Shown here: piece by piece, positions 57,186-63,583 of the stretch
Layout of the letters: the number at the start of each line of letters is the position of its first letter
Position numbering within the stretch: the stretch's first letter is position 1
Source: Candidatus Babeliales bacterium
GTDB lineage: Bacteria > Babelota > Babeliae > Babelales > Chromulinivoraceae
Assembly (NCBI GenBank): GCA_018062405.1
Contig: JAGOSF010000008.1
Location: 1-63,583, forward strand
Direction: 5' to 3'
DNA length: 63,583 nt
Made by a program: the position numbers and the translations under genes
The notes under the pieces: generated by a model
The model's database searches: none
The model's input: the letters and a program-made list of their open reading frames with translations, nothing else
What the model was told of the DNA's origin: nothing

Positions 57186-57650
57186 ATGAAAAAATTAATC
57201 ATAATTTTATTAAGCGTACTTTGTCTCATAAATTTAAGCTCATTTTTAACAGCAAAAAATCCTGCTTATCAAGCTTTTACACTGACAAATCATACAAAAG
57301 AACCTTTAAAAATAACAATTGCATCATCATATCCAGATGCTGCAACTGGTAAAATGGTTATAGATCAAGGGAACTTTTCATTACAACCAGAAGCTCAAAT
57401 AGTATTTACCTACCGTTACAATAAAATTGTAGCCAAGAATAAAATCAATTACCAAGGCGGGCTTGATTCTATGACTATAACAACTCCTACAAAAACCATG
57501 ACCTACACCACAAGAAAAAATAGTAATGGTTTACAATATTTCCCTTGCTCAAAGTCACCTCAATTTAGTTACAACAATGTCGGTTTTTATGAATCTGGAA
57601 AATCTTTTTATATTAATTATGATACAATCAATTTAACTATGCGTTCATAA
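57186..57650 (+). CDS. small exported beta-rich protein, 154 aa
   Basis: Not recognised. The ATG at 57186 has a clear GGGGA upstream and begins a signal peptide (KKLIIILLSVLCLINLSSFLTA); the frame also opens at 57144 without a ribosome site. The mature protein starts YQAFTLTNHTKEPLKITIASS and continues as alternating strands (SMTITTPTKTMTYTTRK), ending INLTMRS. The TLTN-T opening resembles the 158-aa protein at 20758 and the module style of the giant proteins, suggesting a distant common domain (inference). A strong terminator follows. Confidence 0.75.
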   Translation: MKKLIIILLSVLCLINLSSFLTAKNPAYQAFTLTNHTKEPLKITIASSYPDAATGKMVIDQGNFSLQPEAQIVFTYRYNKIVAKNKINYQGGLDSMTITTPTKTMTYTTRKNSNGLQYFPCSKSPQFSYNNVGFYESGKSFYINYDTINLTMRS

Positions 57651-57653
57651 AAC

Positions 57654-57686
57654 AAAAAGTGGGCTTGAAATAAGCCCACTTTTTTA
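57654..57686. terminator. bidirectional rho-independent terminator
   Basis: AAAAAGTGGGCTT (57654-57666) pairs with AAGCCCACTTTTT (57672-57684). T-runs on either strand let it serve both the plus-strand exported gene and the minus-strand nupC. Confidence 0.92.
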
Positions 57687-57705
57687 TTTAAATCTATAAA
57701 GATTC

Positions 57706-58974
57706 TTAGATCAGTAATCCAGCTATCATTGCTGATGTTAAATTAGCAAGTGTCGCTGCAAAAACAGCTCGCACACCAAGTTCACTTAACCAGACACGTT
57801 TTTCTGGAACCAAAACACCAATCCCACCAATCTGAATCCCAATGCATGAAAAGTTAGCAAAACTACATAACGCATAAGCTAAAATAGCTTGTGTACGGAC
57901 TGTTAATGCTAAACCAAGCATACTACTTAAAGCAATAAACTCATTTGCTGTAATTTTAACTCCAAGCAAATTTCCAACAGTTAATGCTTCTTGCCCCATA
58001 AAGCCCATAAAAAAAGCTATCGGTGCAAAAAGATACGAAAATATCAGATTTAAACTTAATGTTGGTATTATAAAAGGACAACCAACCAATGATAACATCC
58101 ATGTTGTAGAAGATGAAACACAGCCTAACAATGAATTAACCAAAGCAATAAGCCCTAAGAACGAAATCAACATAGCTCCAACATTTAAAGCTAAATAGAG
58201 CCCATCAGTTGTTCCCATTGAAATTGCATCTAAAACGTTTGCTGCATTTGAAGTTACTTGCATTTCTGATTTTTCACCAAATTGCGACTGCTCTGTTTCT
58301 GGATATAAAATCTTAGACATAACAATACTTCCTGGAATTGCCATCACACTTGCTGCAAGCATGTGTAACGAAGGAACACCCATTGAAGCATACACAGCAA
58401 GCAATGAACCACTAATTGTTGCAAAACCACTTGCCATAACGACCATCATCTCTGAACGAGTCAAATATTTTAAATAATGTTTAATTAACAAAGGAGCTTC
58501 AGTTTGCCCTAAGAAACTATTTGCGACAGCACACAATGTTTCTGCCCCAGAAGTCCCAAGAATCGGACGAATCATAAAGGTCATAGCCCATACAATTTTT
58601 TGAATTATCCCAAGATAAAACAACAAAGAAGTAAATGCACCAAAAAATACAATAATTGGTAAAACTTTAATTGCAAAAATAACGCCCCACGCACCTGCTG
58701 ATGGATTTGCTAAATTTCCAAAAACAAAATCGATACCAGTTCCTGCAAACAGATATAAATTCGAAATCCCTGTCGTGATCGAATTAAAAATCGTAAATCC
58801 AAGAGTTGTTTTTAAAATAAAAACTGCAAGAGCTGCTTGTAAAAGCAATCCATTGATGACAAGTTTATAATTGATTTTGCTACGATTGTCAGAAAAAATA
58901 TACGCGAAAAGGACCATAACCGCAATCCCAATGAGATTCATATAACGGTTATATTCCATTAAATAAGTTATCAT
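57706..58974 (-). CDS. nupC: concentrative nucleoside transporter (NupC/CNT family)
   Basis: Inner-membrane nucleoside:cation symporter. Family motifs: SLLFYLGIIQKIVWAM, GTSGAETLCAVANSFLGQTEAPLLIKHYL (key residues G-Q-T-E-A-P), MASGFATISGSLLAVYASMG, and a C-terminal FALCSFANFSCIGIQIGGIG-like segment. It has 422 aa and about ten membrane segments. AAAAGG eight bases upstream supports the ATG at 58974. It pairs functionally with cytidine deaminase at 9023 for pyrimidine salvage. Confidence 0.95.
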   Translation of the reverse strand: MITYLMEYNRYMNLIGIAVMVLFAYIFSDNRSKINYKLVINGLLLQAALAVFILKTTLGFTIFNSITTGISNLYLFAGTGIDFVFGNLANPSAGAWGVIFAIKVLPIIVFFGAFTSLLFYLGIIQKIVWAMTFMIRPILGTSGAETLCAVANSFLGQTEAPLLIKHYLKYLTRSEMMVVMASGFATISGSLLAVYASMGVPSLHMLAASVMAIPGSIVMSKILYPETEQSQFGEKSEMQVTSNAANVLDAISMGTTDGLYLALNVGAMLISFLGLIALVNSLLGCVSSSTTWMLSLVGCPFIIPTLSLNLIFSYLFAPIAFFMGFMGQEALTVGNLLGVKITANEFIALSSMLGLALTVRTQAILAYALCSFANFSCIGIQIGGIGVLVPEKRVWLSELGVRAVFAATLANLTSAMIAGLLI

Positions 58975-59034
58975 AAAGAATACCTTTTCTTGGAAAATAT
59001 CAATTTAAAAATAATGATGTAAGATAAAAACCTG

Positions 59035-60111
59035 TTAAATAGGCTCTAATAAAGAAGATTGCGCTTGACGATTTTGTCGATCAAGCATCTGTAAAGCCTC
59101 TATAATTTCATCAAGCTCACCAAGCATGACCATATCAAGTTTTTTTAAGGTAATTTCAACCTGATGATCGGTGACTCTATTTTGAGGATAGTTATAAGTT
59201 CTAATTTTTTCAGAACGATCGCCTGAACCAATCAAACTTTTTCTATTTTTACTATCTTCTTGCTGCTGCTTTTCTTGTTGAGCTGCAAGAATACGTGATC
59301 GTAAAACTTTCATCCCTGTTGCTTTATTTTTATGCTGAGAACGTTCATCCTGACATGAAACTACAGTTCCAGTCGGAATATGGGTAATACGAACAGCAGA
59401 ATCTGTTGTATTAACGTGCTGACCACCAGCACCACTTGAGCGGAAATAATCGATACGTAAATCAGCATCATTAATCACAAGGTCAACTTCTTTTGCTTCT
59501 GGCAATGCGACAACCGTTGCAGTCGATGTATGAACTCGTCCTTGCGTTTCTGTTGCCGGAACACGCTGCACACGATGCACTCCAGACTCACGACGCAAAG
59601 CGCCAAAAACATTTTTGCCCGTAATATTAACGATAACCTCTTTAAATCCACCTAAATCGGTATGACTTTCGGTAATCATTTCAATACGCCATCCACGATG
59701 AGCTGCGTAATGGGTATACATTTTTAGCAAATCTGCTGCAAACAAAGCTGCCTCTTGGCCACCTGTTCCAGCACGAATCTCCAAAAATACTGAACGATCT
59801 GCCAATTCTTCCGCAGGATAGAGCAAATAATCAAGCTCACTTTCTAAAGATACTAAAGTGAGCCCTAATTCTTTAACTTCATCAGCAAACATTGACGCTA
59901 GTTCAGCATCAGCTGACTGTTTTTCCTGATCTTGAGCCTCTTGAATCATCTTTTGAGTACGATCTATTTCTGCTTTTTTTTCCAAAACTGCTGAAATAAC
60001 CGATAACTTTTTTTGTACTTTTACACGACGAGAACTCTCAAGATTTTCCGAAGAAAGTTCTTGATTTAACTGTTCATGTAATTGTGAAAGCTCACCCCAT
60101 TGATCAAACAT
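59035..60111 (-). CDS. prfA: peptide chain release factor 1
   Basis: Class I release factor for UAA and UAG stops. The GGQ peptidyl-hydrolysis motif lies in [20 protein letters not shown], and the stop-recognition tripeptide is P-A-T in [16 protein letters not shown], which marks RF1 rather than RF2. The C-terminal [20 protein letters not shown] motif is present. At 358 aa it is full length, with no frameshift. AAAGGG precedes the ATG at 60111. It lies 42 bp downstream of rpmE, the usual rpmE-prfA arrangement. Confidence 0.98.
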   Translation of the reverse strand: MFDQWGELSQLHEQLNQELSSENLESSRRVKVQKKLSVISAVLEKKAEIDRTQKMIQEAQDQEKQSADAELASMFADEVKELGLTLVSLESELDYLLYPAEELADRSVFLEIRAGTGGQEAALFAADLLKMYTHYAAHRGWRIEMITESHTDLGGFKEVIVNITGKNVFGALRRESGVHRVQRVPATETQGRVHTSTATVVALPEAKEVDLVINDADLRIDYFRSSGAGGQHVNTTDSAVRITHIPTGTVVSCQDERSQHKNKATGMKVLRSRILAAQQEKQQQEDSKNRKSLIGSGDRSEKIRTYNYPQNRVTDHQVEITLKKLDMVMLGELDEIIEALQMLDRQNRQAQSSLLEPI

Positions 60112-60153
60112 TGATGCCCTTTAATCGAAGAAAAGATCTTAATCGTCAAAAAT

Positions 60154-60357
60154 TTATTTTTTTGAACCATATTTTTTATTGAATTTGTCGATTCTTCCAG
60201 CTGTATCAACAAATTTTTGTTGGCCAGTAAAGAATGGATGACATTGTGAACATAGTGTGCTTGAAATATCAGCCATTGTTGACTTCGTTACAAAGCTGCT
60301 ACCGCATGTGCAATGTGCATTAACGGTATAAACTTGAGGATGAATGCCTTTTTTCAT
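60154..60357 (-). CDS. rpmE: 50S ribosomal protein L31 (zinc-binding type)
   Basis: 67-aa ribosomal protein. The start MKKGIHPQVY is typical of L31. The zinc ligands are present: CTCGSSF (two Cys) and LCSQCHPFFTGQQKF (two Cys), then DTAGRIDKFNKKYG. This is the C+ type, which needs zinc. AAAGGG precedes the ATG. A consensus-like promoter lies about 50 bp upstream, and prfA follows, presumably on the same transcript. Confidence 0.98.
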   Translation of the reverse strand: MKKGIHPQVYTVNAHCTCGSSFVTKSTMADISSTLCSQCHPFFTGQQKFVDTAGRIDKFNKKYGSKK

Positions 60358-60406
60358 GAAAAACCCTTTATAGAACTGTCATAATCATAATTATCTTTAT
60401 ATAGTA

Positions 60407-60435
60407 AGTATCAGGTAAAATCACAAATTTGTCAA
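60407..60435 (-). promoter_or_regulatory. sigma-70 promoter for rpmE-prfA
   Basis: On the minus strand TTGACA (60435-60430), a 17-bp spacer and GATACT (60412-60407), about 50 bp before the rpmE start. Confidence 0.7.
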
Positions 60436-60458
60436 AATGAAAAGGAAACAGATCGCAC

Positions 60459-62321
60459 CTACGCATTCTTCTTCATTTTTTTTCTGAAAATACCTGCATC
60501 AATTGCTCGCTCAAGAGCAACGTTAACACTGTTAGCACCAGGACTTAATTTGTACGGATAGATAAACTCACCTTTATCATCACGAATAAATTCACCTTTA
60601 TTATTCGACAATGGTGGTTCAATCTTATAATTTGCGCATGCAGGGTTTGCAGCACCAATCTCTTTTAACTTATTAAAGTGGGTTGCGTAAATAAACTGAA
60701 TTCCTGGAAATGATGCAATGTTATCAATAAATCGATAAGCCGCTTCTGCGCCATCTTCGCCATTCGTCCCGGTAAACAGTTCATCCAACACAAAAAAGAA
60801 GTTGCTATCTACTGATAATGATTCAATTTGATCTAAAATATTTTTAGCCTGAGCAAGCTCAAAAGCATAACGAGATTTACCCGATAAAATATCATCAGAA
60901 ACATTCAAATAAGAATGAATCATAGCGTAGGGAGCAATTTTAAATTCTGTTGCAGCGGCGATTCCAAATGTCTGAGCTAAAACAATGTTTTGTAAAATTG
61001 CTCGAATTGTTGTTGTTTTACCACCTTCATTAGCGCCAGTTAAAATAATATTACGATCCTCTGAAAGATCATTGGTAACAACTGAACCTTTTGAAACTAA
61101 AATATTCCAGAATCCTTTTGTTTCAATTTTTGGCTTTGAATTATCTAAAAATTCTGCAAAACAGAACTTATTGTCTGCAGTTTGTTGTGAACTGATTTTT
61201 CTAGCAAGCGCAAGATAAGCATCCATCTCTGCAATCGATGCATAAACCGGAGCTAGAGCTGCATCATTTTCATACACATCATATTTAAAACTATTCACAG
61301 CAATACTATAAATAAAATTACTGTCTTTATCTTTATAACGATCCTGATTCAACTCTTCTAATAAATCTAAACCAGCTCTTGATCGAATAGAGCTTACTTT
61401 AAACTGATGCTCAATATCATGCGCAGAACACAAACTCTCGATTTCTTTTGCAATATCAACGAGTCTATATAAAGAATGTAAAGCATTTCGCGATTCCAAC
61501 GCGCCTGCATAGTGCGTATACATACTATATCCAGCTACCGCCGCCATATACGCATTCATCAAATATAAATTATCTTCTGTTACTGTTTTATCATCTCTTA
61601 ACCAAATCGGCAAAAGACTTGTTATCGATCCTACTGCAACATTTTTCAACCCTGTAACAAGCCCAGATGCAAACAAGACTATTCTTTCGGTTGCAGACAA
61701 ATCACTGATCGTAAAATTCCATAGATTTACACCTTGATTTACAACAGGTTTTAAAACTTTGCCTGCTCCATCAACAAGATAGTTAGCTTCGATCGTTTTT
61801 ACATAAGATTGCACATACTTATTCCTGTCTTTCCATCGAAGAAAGCTTACCAAGGGATTTTCTGAAGAAGTTTGCACTGATCGCTCTTTCATAAACTCCA
61901 TAAATGTTTTTTCATGCTCAGCAACCTGACCAATCAAAGCATCCATTTTTTCTTGCAAATCTGGATTATCAACAAAAAATCGAATCAATTTTTGGCGATG
62001 CTCAACGGTAGAACTTCGATCAAATGGACTAATCGGTTTTTCTAAATGAAATTTCAAAAAAGCTTTACCCAATTCAGTTTTACAACCAAATCGATGGCTC
62101 ATTTCTTGTAGATTTAAATCTTGAGATAAATTTTTAGTTTCTGCAAAAAGAATTTTCTTATTAACAGCATCAATCCCTCCAGGACCTTGGTACATCACTT
62201 CAAAAACACGTGCATTACCGCGATCATAGACTTGAGGACTATAAGCTGCATCAAGATGCCCAACAGCAAAAAGCAGCCCAAATAAAAACAGTTGTTGTAA
62301 TCTATCTATCATTTTTTTCAT
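60459..62321 (-). CDS. MutS-core/domain V ATPase with N-terminal signal or membrane anchor
   Basis: The ATG at 62321 has AAAAAGGA at ideal spacing; the frame extends to 62357 but without a ribosome site. The product (620 aa) starts with a signal-like segment (RLQQLFLFGLLFAVGHLDAAYS). It then has a MutS domain III-like region (GCKTELGKAFLKFHLEKPIS, HRQKLIRFFVDNPDLQEKM). Two mildly hydrophobic stretches follow (ASGLVTGLKNVAVGSI, AYMAAVAGYSMYTHYAGAL). The C-terminal ABC-type ATPase of MutS has Walker A TGANEGGKTTT, SDDILSGKSRYAFELAQAKNIL, Walker B FFVLDELFTGTN, and ATHFNKLKEIG. Mismatch-binding domain I is absent, so mismatch repair is unlikely. Whether it is truly exported or membrane-anchored with the ATPase inside is unknown. 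Confidence 0.85.
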   Translation of the reverse strand: MKKMIDRLQQLFLFGLLFAVGHLDAAYSPQVYDRGNARVFEVMYQGPGGIDAVNKKILFAETKNLSQDLNLQEMSHRFGCKTELGKAFLKFHLEKPISPFDRSSTVEHRQKLIRFFVDNPDLQEKMDALIGQVAEHEKTFMEFMKERSVQTSSENPLVSFLRWKDRNKYVQSYVKTIEANYLVDGAGKVLKPVVNQGVNLWNFTISDLSATERIVLFASGLVTGLKNVAVGSITSLLPIWLRDDKTVTEDNLYLMNAYMAAVAGYSMYTHYAGALESRNALHSLYRLVDIAKEIESLCSAHDIEHQFKVSSIRSRAGLDLLEELNQDRYKDKDSNFIYSIAVNSFKYDVYENDAALAPVYASIAEMDAYLALARKISSQQTADNKFCFAEFLDNSKPKIETKGFWNILVSKGSVVTNDLSEDRNIILTGANEGGKTTTIRAILQNIVLAQTFGIAAATEFKIAPYAMIHSYLNVSDDILSGKSRYAFELAQAKNILDQIESLSVDSNFFFVLDELFTGTNGEDGAEAAYRFIDNIASFPGIQFIYATHFNKLKEIGAANPACANYKIEPPLSNNKGEFIRDDKGEFIYPYKLSPGANSVNVALERAIDAGIFRKKMKKNA

Positions 62322-62466
62322 TATGTTTCCTTTTTGCAACTTCAAAATCATGATCAAAGTTATAAATCTCTGCTATTTTTAAAGCAAAGTTTCTTATTGT
62401 AATAATTTTAGCAATTTCAGCCCATAAAAGTATATAAATTTTAAAAAACTTTACGACTCAGTGAAA

Positions 62467-62512
62467 AGATGCATTAACTCAATTATTATAAAAACAAGCG
62501 AGCAATGCATCT
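62467..62512 (-). terminator. probable terminator of the MscS-like gene
   Basis: AGATGCATT (62467-62475) and AATGCATCT (62504-62512) form a 9-bp inverted repeat with a 28-base loop. On the minus strand it is followed by TTTTC. It lies about 90 bp beyond the MscS-like stop. The rest of the 62322-62601 gap is AT-rich with no gene. Confidence 0.5.
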
Positions 62513-62601
62513 ATAAATTAAAATCTCATCTTAATACAATTATAACAGCATCAAAGCAAAGAACAAATGGGTTAAAGCAAAAAATAGGCACGAAAAATTC
62601 T

Positions 62602-63399
62602 TTAAGGAGTTACCTCGTGGTCATGAGAGGTATGAACGAAATGAAGTGGAATTGCTATTTTTGCACCATAATTTTCAACAACACGAACAACTTTAATACA
62701 AATATCCTGTTGAATTTTACGGAAAAGAACTCGATTGGTCGTTTTGGTAAAAGCATAAATTTCGATGTGTAAAGCATGTGATCCAAATTCAATCCAATCG
62801 GCCATAATCGACTGATCTTGATCAATCCCACAATGAGACCGCAACATCCGTTCAATATCATGAGTGATTTTATCAATTTTATCAACATCTTGATAACGAA
62901 TACAGACGATCTGTTTAATGTGCCGATTGTACATCAAGCTTGAATTCATAATAACAATATGAGTAAAAATAGAATTTGGAACATATAAAGGCCTACGCTC
63001 TAAAGTCCTTATTCTCGTAGAAGTCCAGCCAATTTCCTCAATAATTCCTTCAACTTTTTTATCAGGTGAACTTATCCAGTCACCTACGCGAAAAGGCCGA
63101 TTCACCAGAATCATTAAACTTCCAAAAAAATTACTTAATAAACTTTGAGCCCCAAAGCCAACAGCAATTGAAATTGCTCCGCGAAAAATCAAAAGCGTTT
63201 CGAAAGGAATTCCCATAATTTGAAAAATAATCCCGGCAATAAAAAACAAAAGAATAACCGTCATTATTTTTGAAAAAATCGATATTAAAACAGGATCAAT
63301 CGTAGAACAACTTTTTTGAGACTCTTCGATAAATTCTTTTTCGATTAAAAATTTTAACCGAAATAAAAACCAAGAAAACAAAAGAAAAAGACTGAGCAA
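62602..63399 (-). CDS. MscS-like small-conductance mechanosensitive channel, 5' truncated
   Basis: Membrane channel of the MscS superfamily. The pore-lining TM3 region reads FRGAISIAVGFGAQSLLSNFFGSLMI, followed by the beta domain start NRPFRVGDWI and then EGIIEEIGWTSTRIRTLERRPLYVPNS, a strong MscS signature; only key residues are cited. Two hydrophobic segments precede. The nominal start is a TTG at 63399, but the frame stays open and protein-like up to 63459 (HESFDLVIKNIEQLQLL) without any ATG, GTG or TTG, until a stop at 63460-63462. This stop lies beside the palindromic element at 63463. The natural 5' end therefore appears to have been cut off, probably by insertion or rearrangement. It may now be a pseudogene. 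Confidence 0.85.
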   Translation of the reverse strand: MLSLFLLFSWFLFRLKFLIEKEFIEESQKSCSTIDPVLISIFSKIMTVILLFFIAGIIFQIMGIPFETLLIFRGAISIAVGFGAQSLLSNFFGSLMILVNRPFRVGDWISSPDKKVEGIIEEIGWTSTRIRTLERRPLYVPNSIFTHIVIMNSSLMYNRHIKQIVCIRYQDVDKIDKITHDIERMLRSHCGIDQDQSIMADWIEFGSHALHIEIYAFTKTTNRVLFRKIQQDICIKVVRVVENYGAKIAIPLHFVHTSHDHEVTP

Positions 63400-63462
63400 T
63401 TGAAGCTGTTCAATGTTTTTAATAACTAAATCGAATGATTCATGAAGACTTAACTGAAATTA

Positions 63463-63518
63463 AAAGACACACGGCTTAAAAGCCGTGGATTTCACTTGAG
63501 GAACGGCTTTTAAGCCGT
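63463..63518. mobile_element. IS200/IS605-like palindromic end (remnant)
   Basis: CACGGCTT/AAGCCGTG (63470-63487) is a perfect hairpin, followed by GATTTCAC. ACGGCTT/AAGCCGT (63503-63518) repeats the same palindrome with inverted centre. A GGCTTAAAAGCC hairpin closely followed by TTCAC is typical of right ends of IS200/IS605 (TnpB) elements. No transposase is in the window, so it may be a remnant or the edge of an element continuing outside. Confidence 0.5.
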
Positions 63519-63583
63519 AAACTTTATTGATTTCGAACGTAATTCAAAATAGTTTCTTCAGAACAAGATCCAATGGTCTCACT

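Overview
The window is AT-rich, densely packed bacterial DNA. It carries ordinary core genes (dnaE, ruvB, yebC, yicC, pheS, galU, rodA, prfA, rpmE, one tRNA-Phe) mixed with many short genes whose products start with a Sec-type signal peptide and have no recognisable function. Outer-membrane-type and exported proteins (a Legionella-type Lpg1974-like porin, a sulfatase, very large surface proteins) point to a diderm. Importers for nucleosides, branched-chain amino acids, dicarboxylates/acidic amino acids and a queuosine precursor suggest a nutrient-scavenging, host-associated lifestyle. The overall look fits a reduced-genome lineage such as Dependentiae (TM6). That placement is inference from gene content and style; no rRNA is present to prove it.

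Layout. 0.3-1.4 kb: a two-gene alkylation-repair operon (ogt-like, tag). 1.4-1.6 kb: an intergenic array of covarying mini-hairpins. 1.75-3.8 kb: an unknown gene and an FAD oxidoreductase whose 5' end looks frameshifted. 3.9-6.9 kb (minus): a porin gene broken by a frameshift, then an exported sulfatase. 7.1-10.9 kb: small exported proteins around cytidine deaminase. 11.1-13.4 kb: SLC1-type symporter and RodA. 13.5-14.5 kb: exported alpha/beta hydrolase. 14.7-17.5 kb: ruvB-yebC-yicC. 17.7-19.0 kb: exported beta-helix protein. 19.06-21.4 kb: a DUF4143-type ATPase and a small exported protein, flanked by two copies of the dnaE promoter/leader. 21.4-25.5 kb: dnaE and a TPR-like gene. 25.7-27.6 kb: tRNA-Phe with palindromes, a small exported protein, and an Rpn-family nuclease between direct repeats. 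27.7-29.9 kb: pheS, galU and a Cys-rich exported peptide.

30.0-54.7 kb: the most striking region, a three-gene plus-strand locus made of a 5727-aa exported protein, a delta-60 repeat propeller protein and a 2069-aa paralogue of the giant. The two large proteins are colinear at both ends. The giant differs by about 24 extra modules of about 153 aa, amplified as near-identical four-module DNA blocks (periods 1836 and 1839 bp). This is the best candidate for an undescribed system: a surface or adhesion-like apparatus whose length evolves by tandem amplification.

54.7-63.6 kb: BrnQ transporter preceded by an unlisted 45-codon ORF, a YhhQ-type transporter, a small exported protein, then on the minus strand nupC, prfA, rpmE, a MutS-core ATPase with an N-terminal signal/anchor, and an MscS-like channel whose 5' end is cut off beside IS200/IS605-like palindromes.
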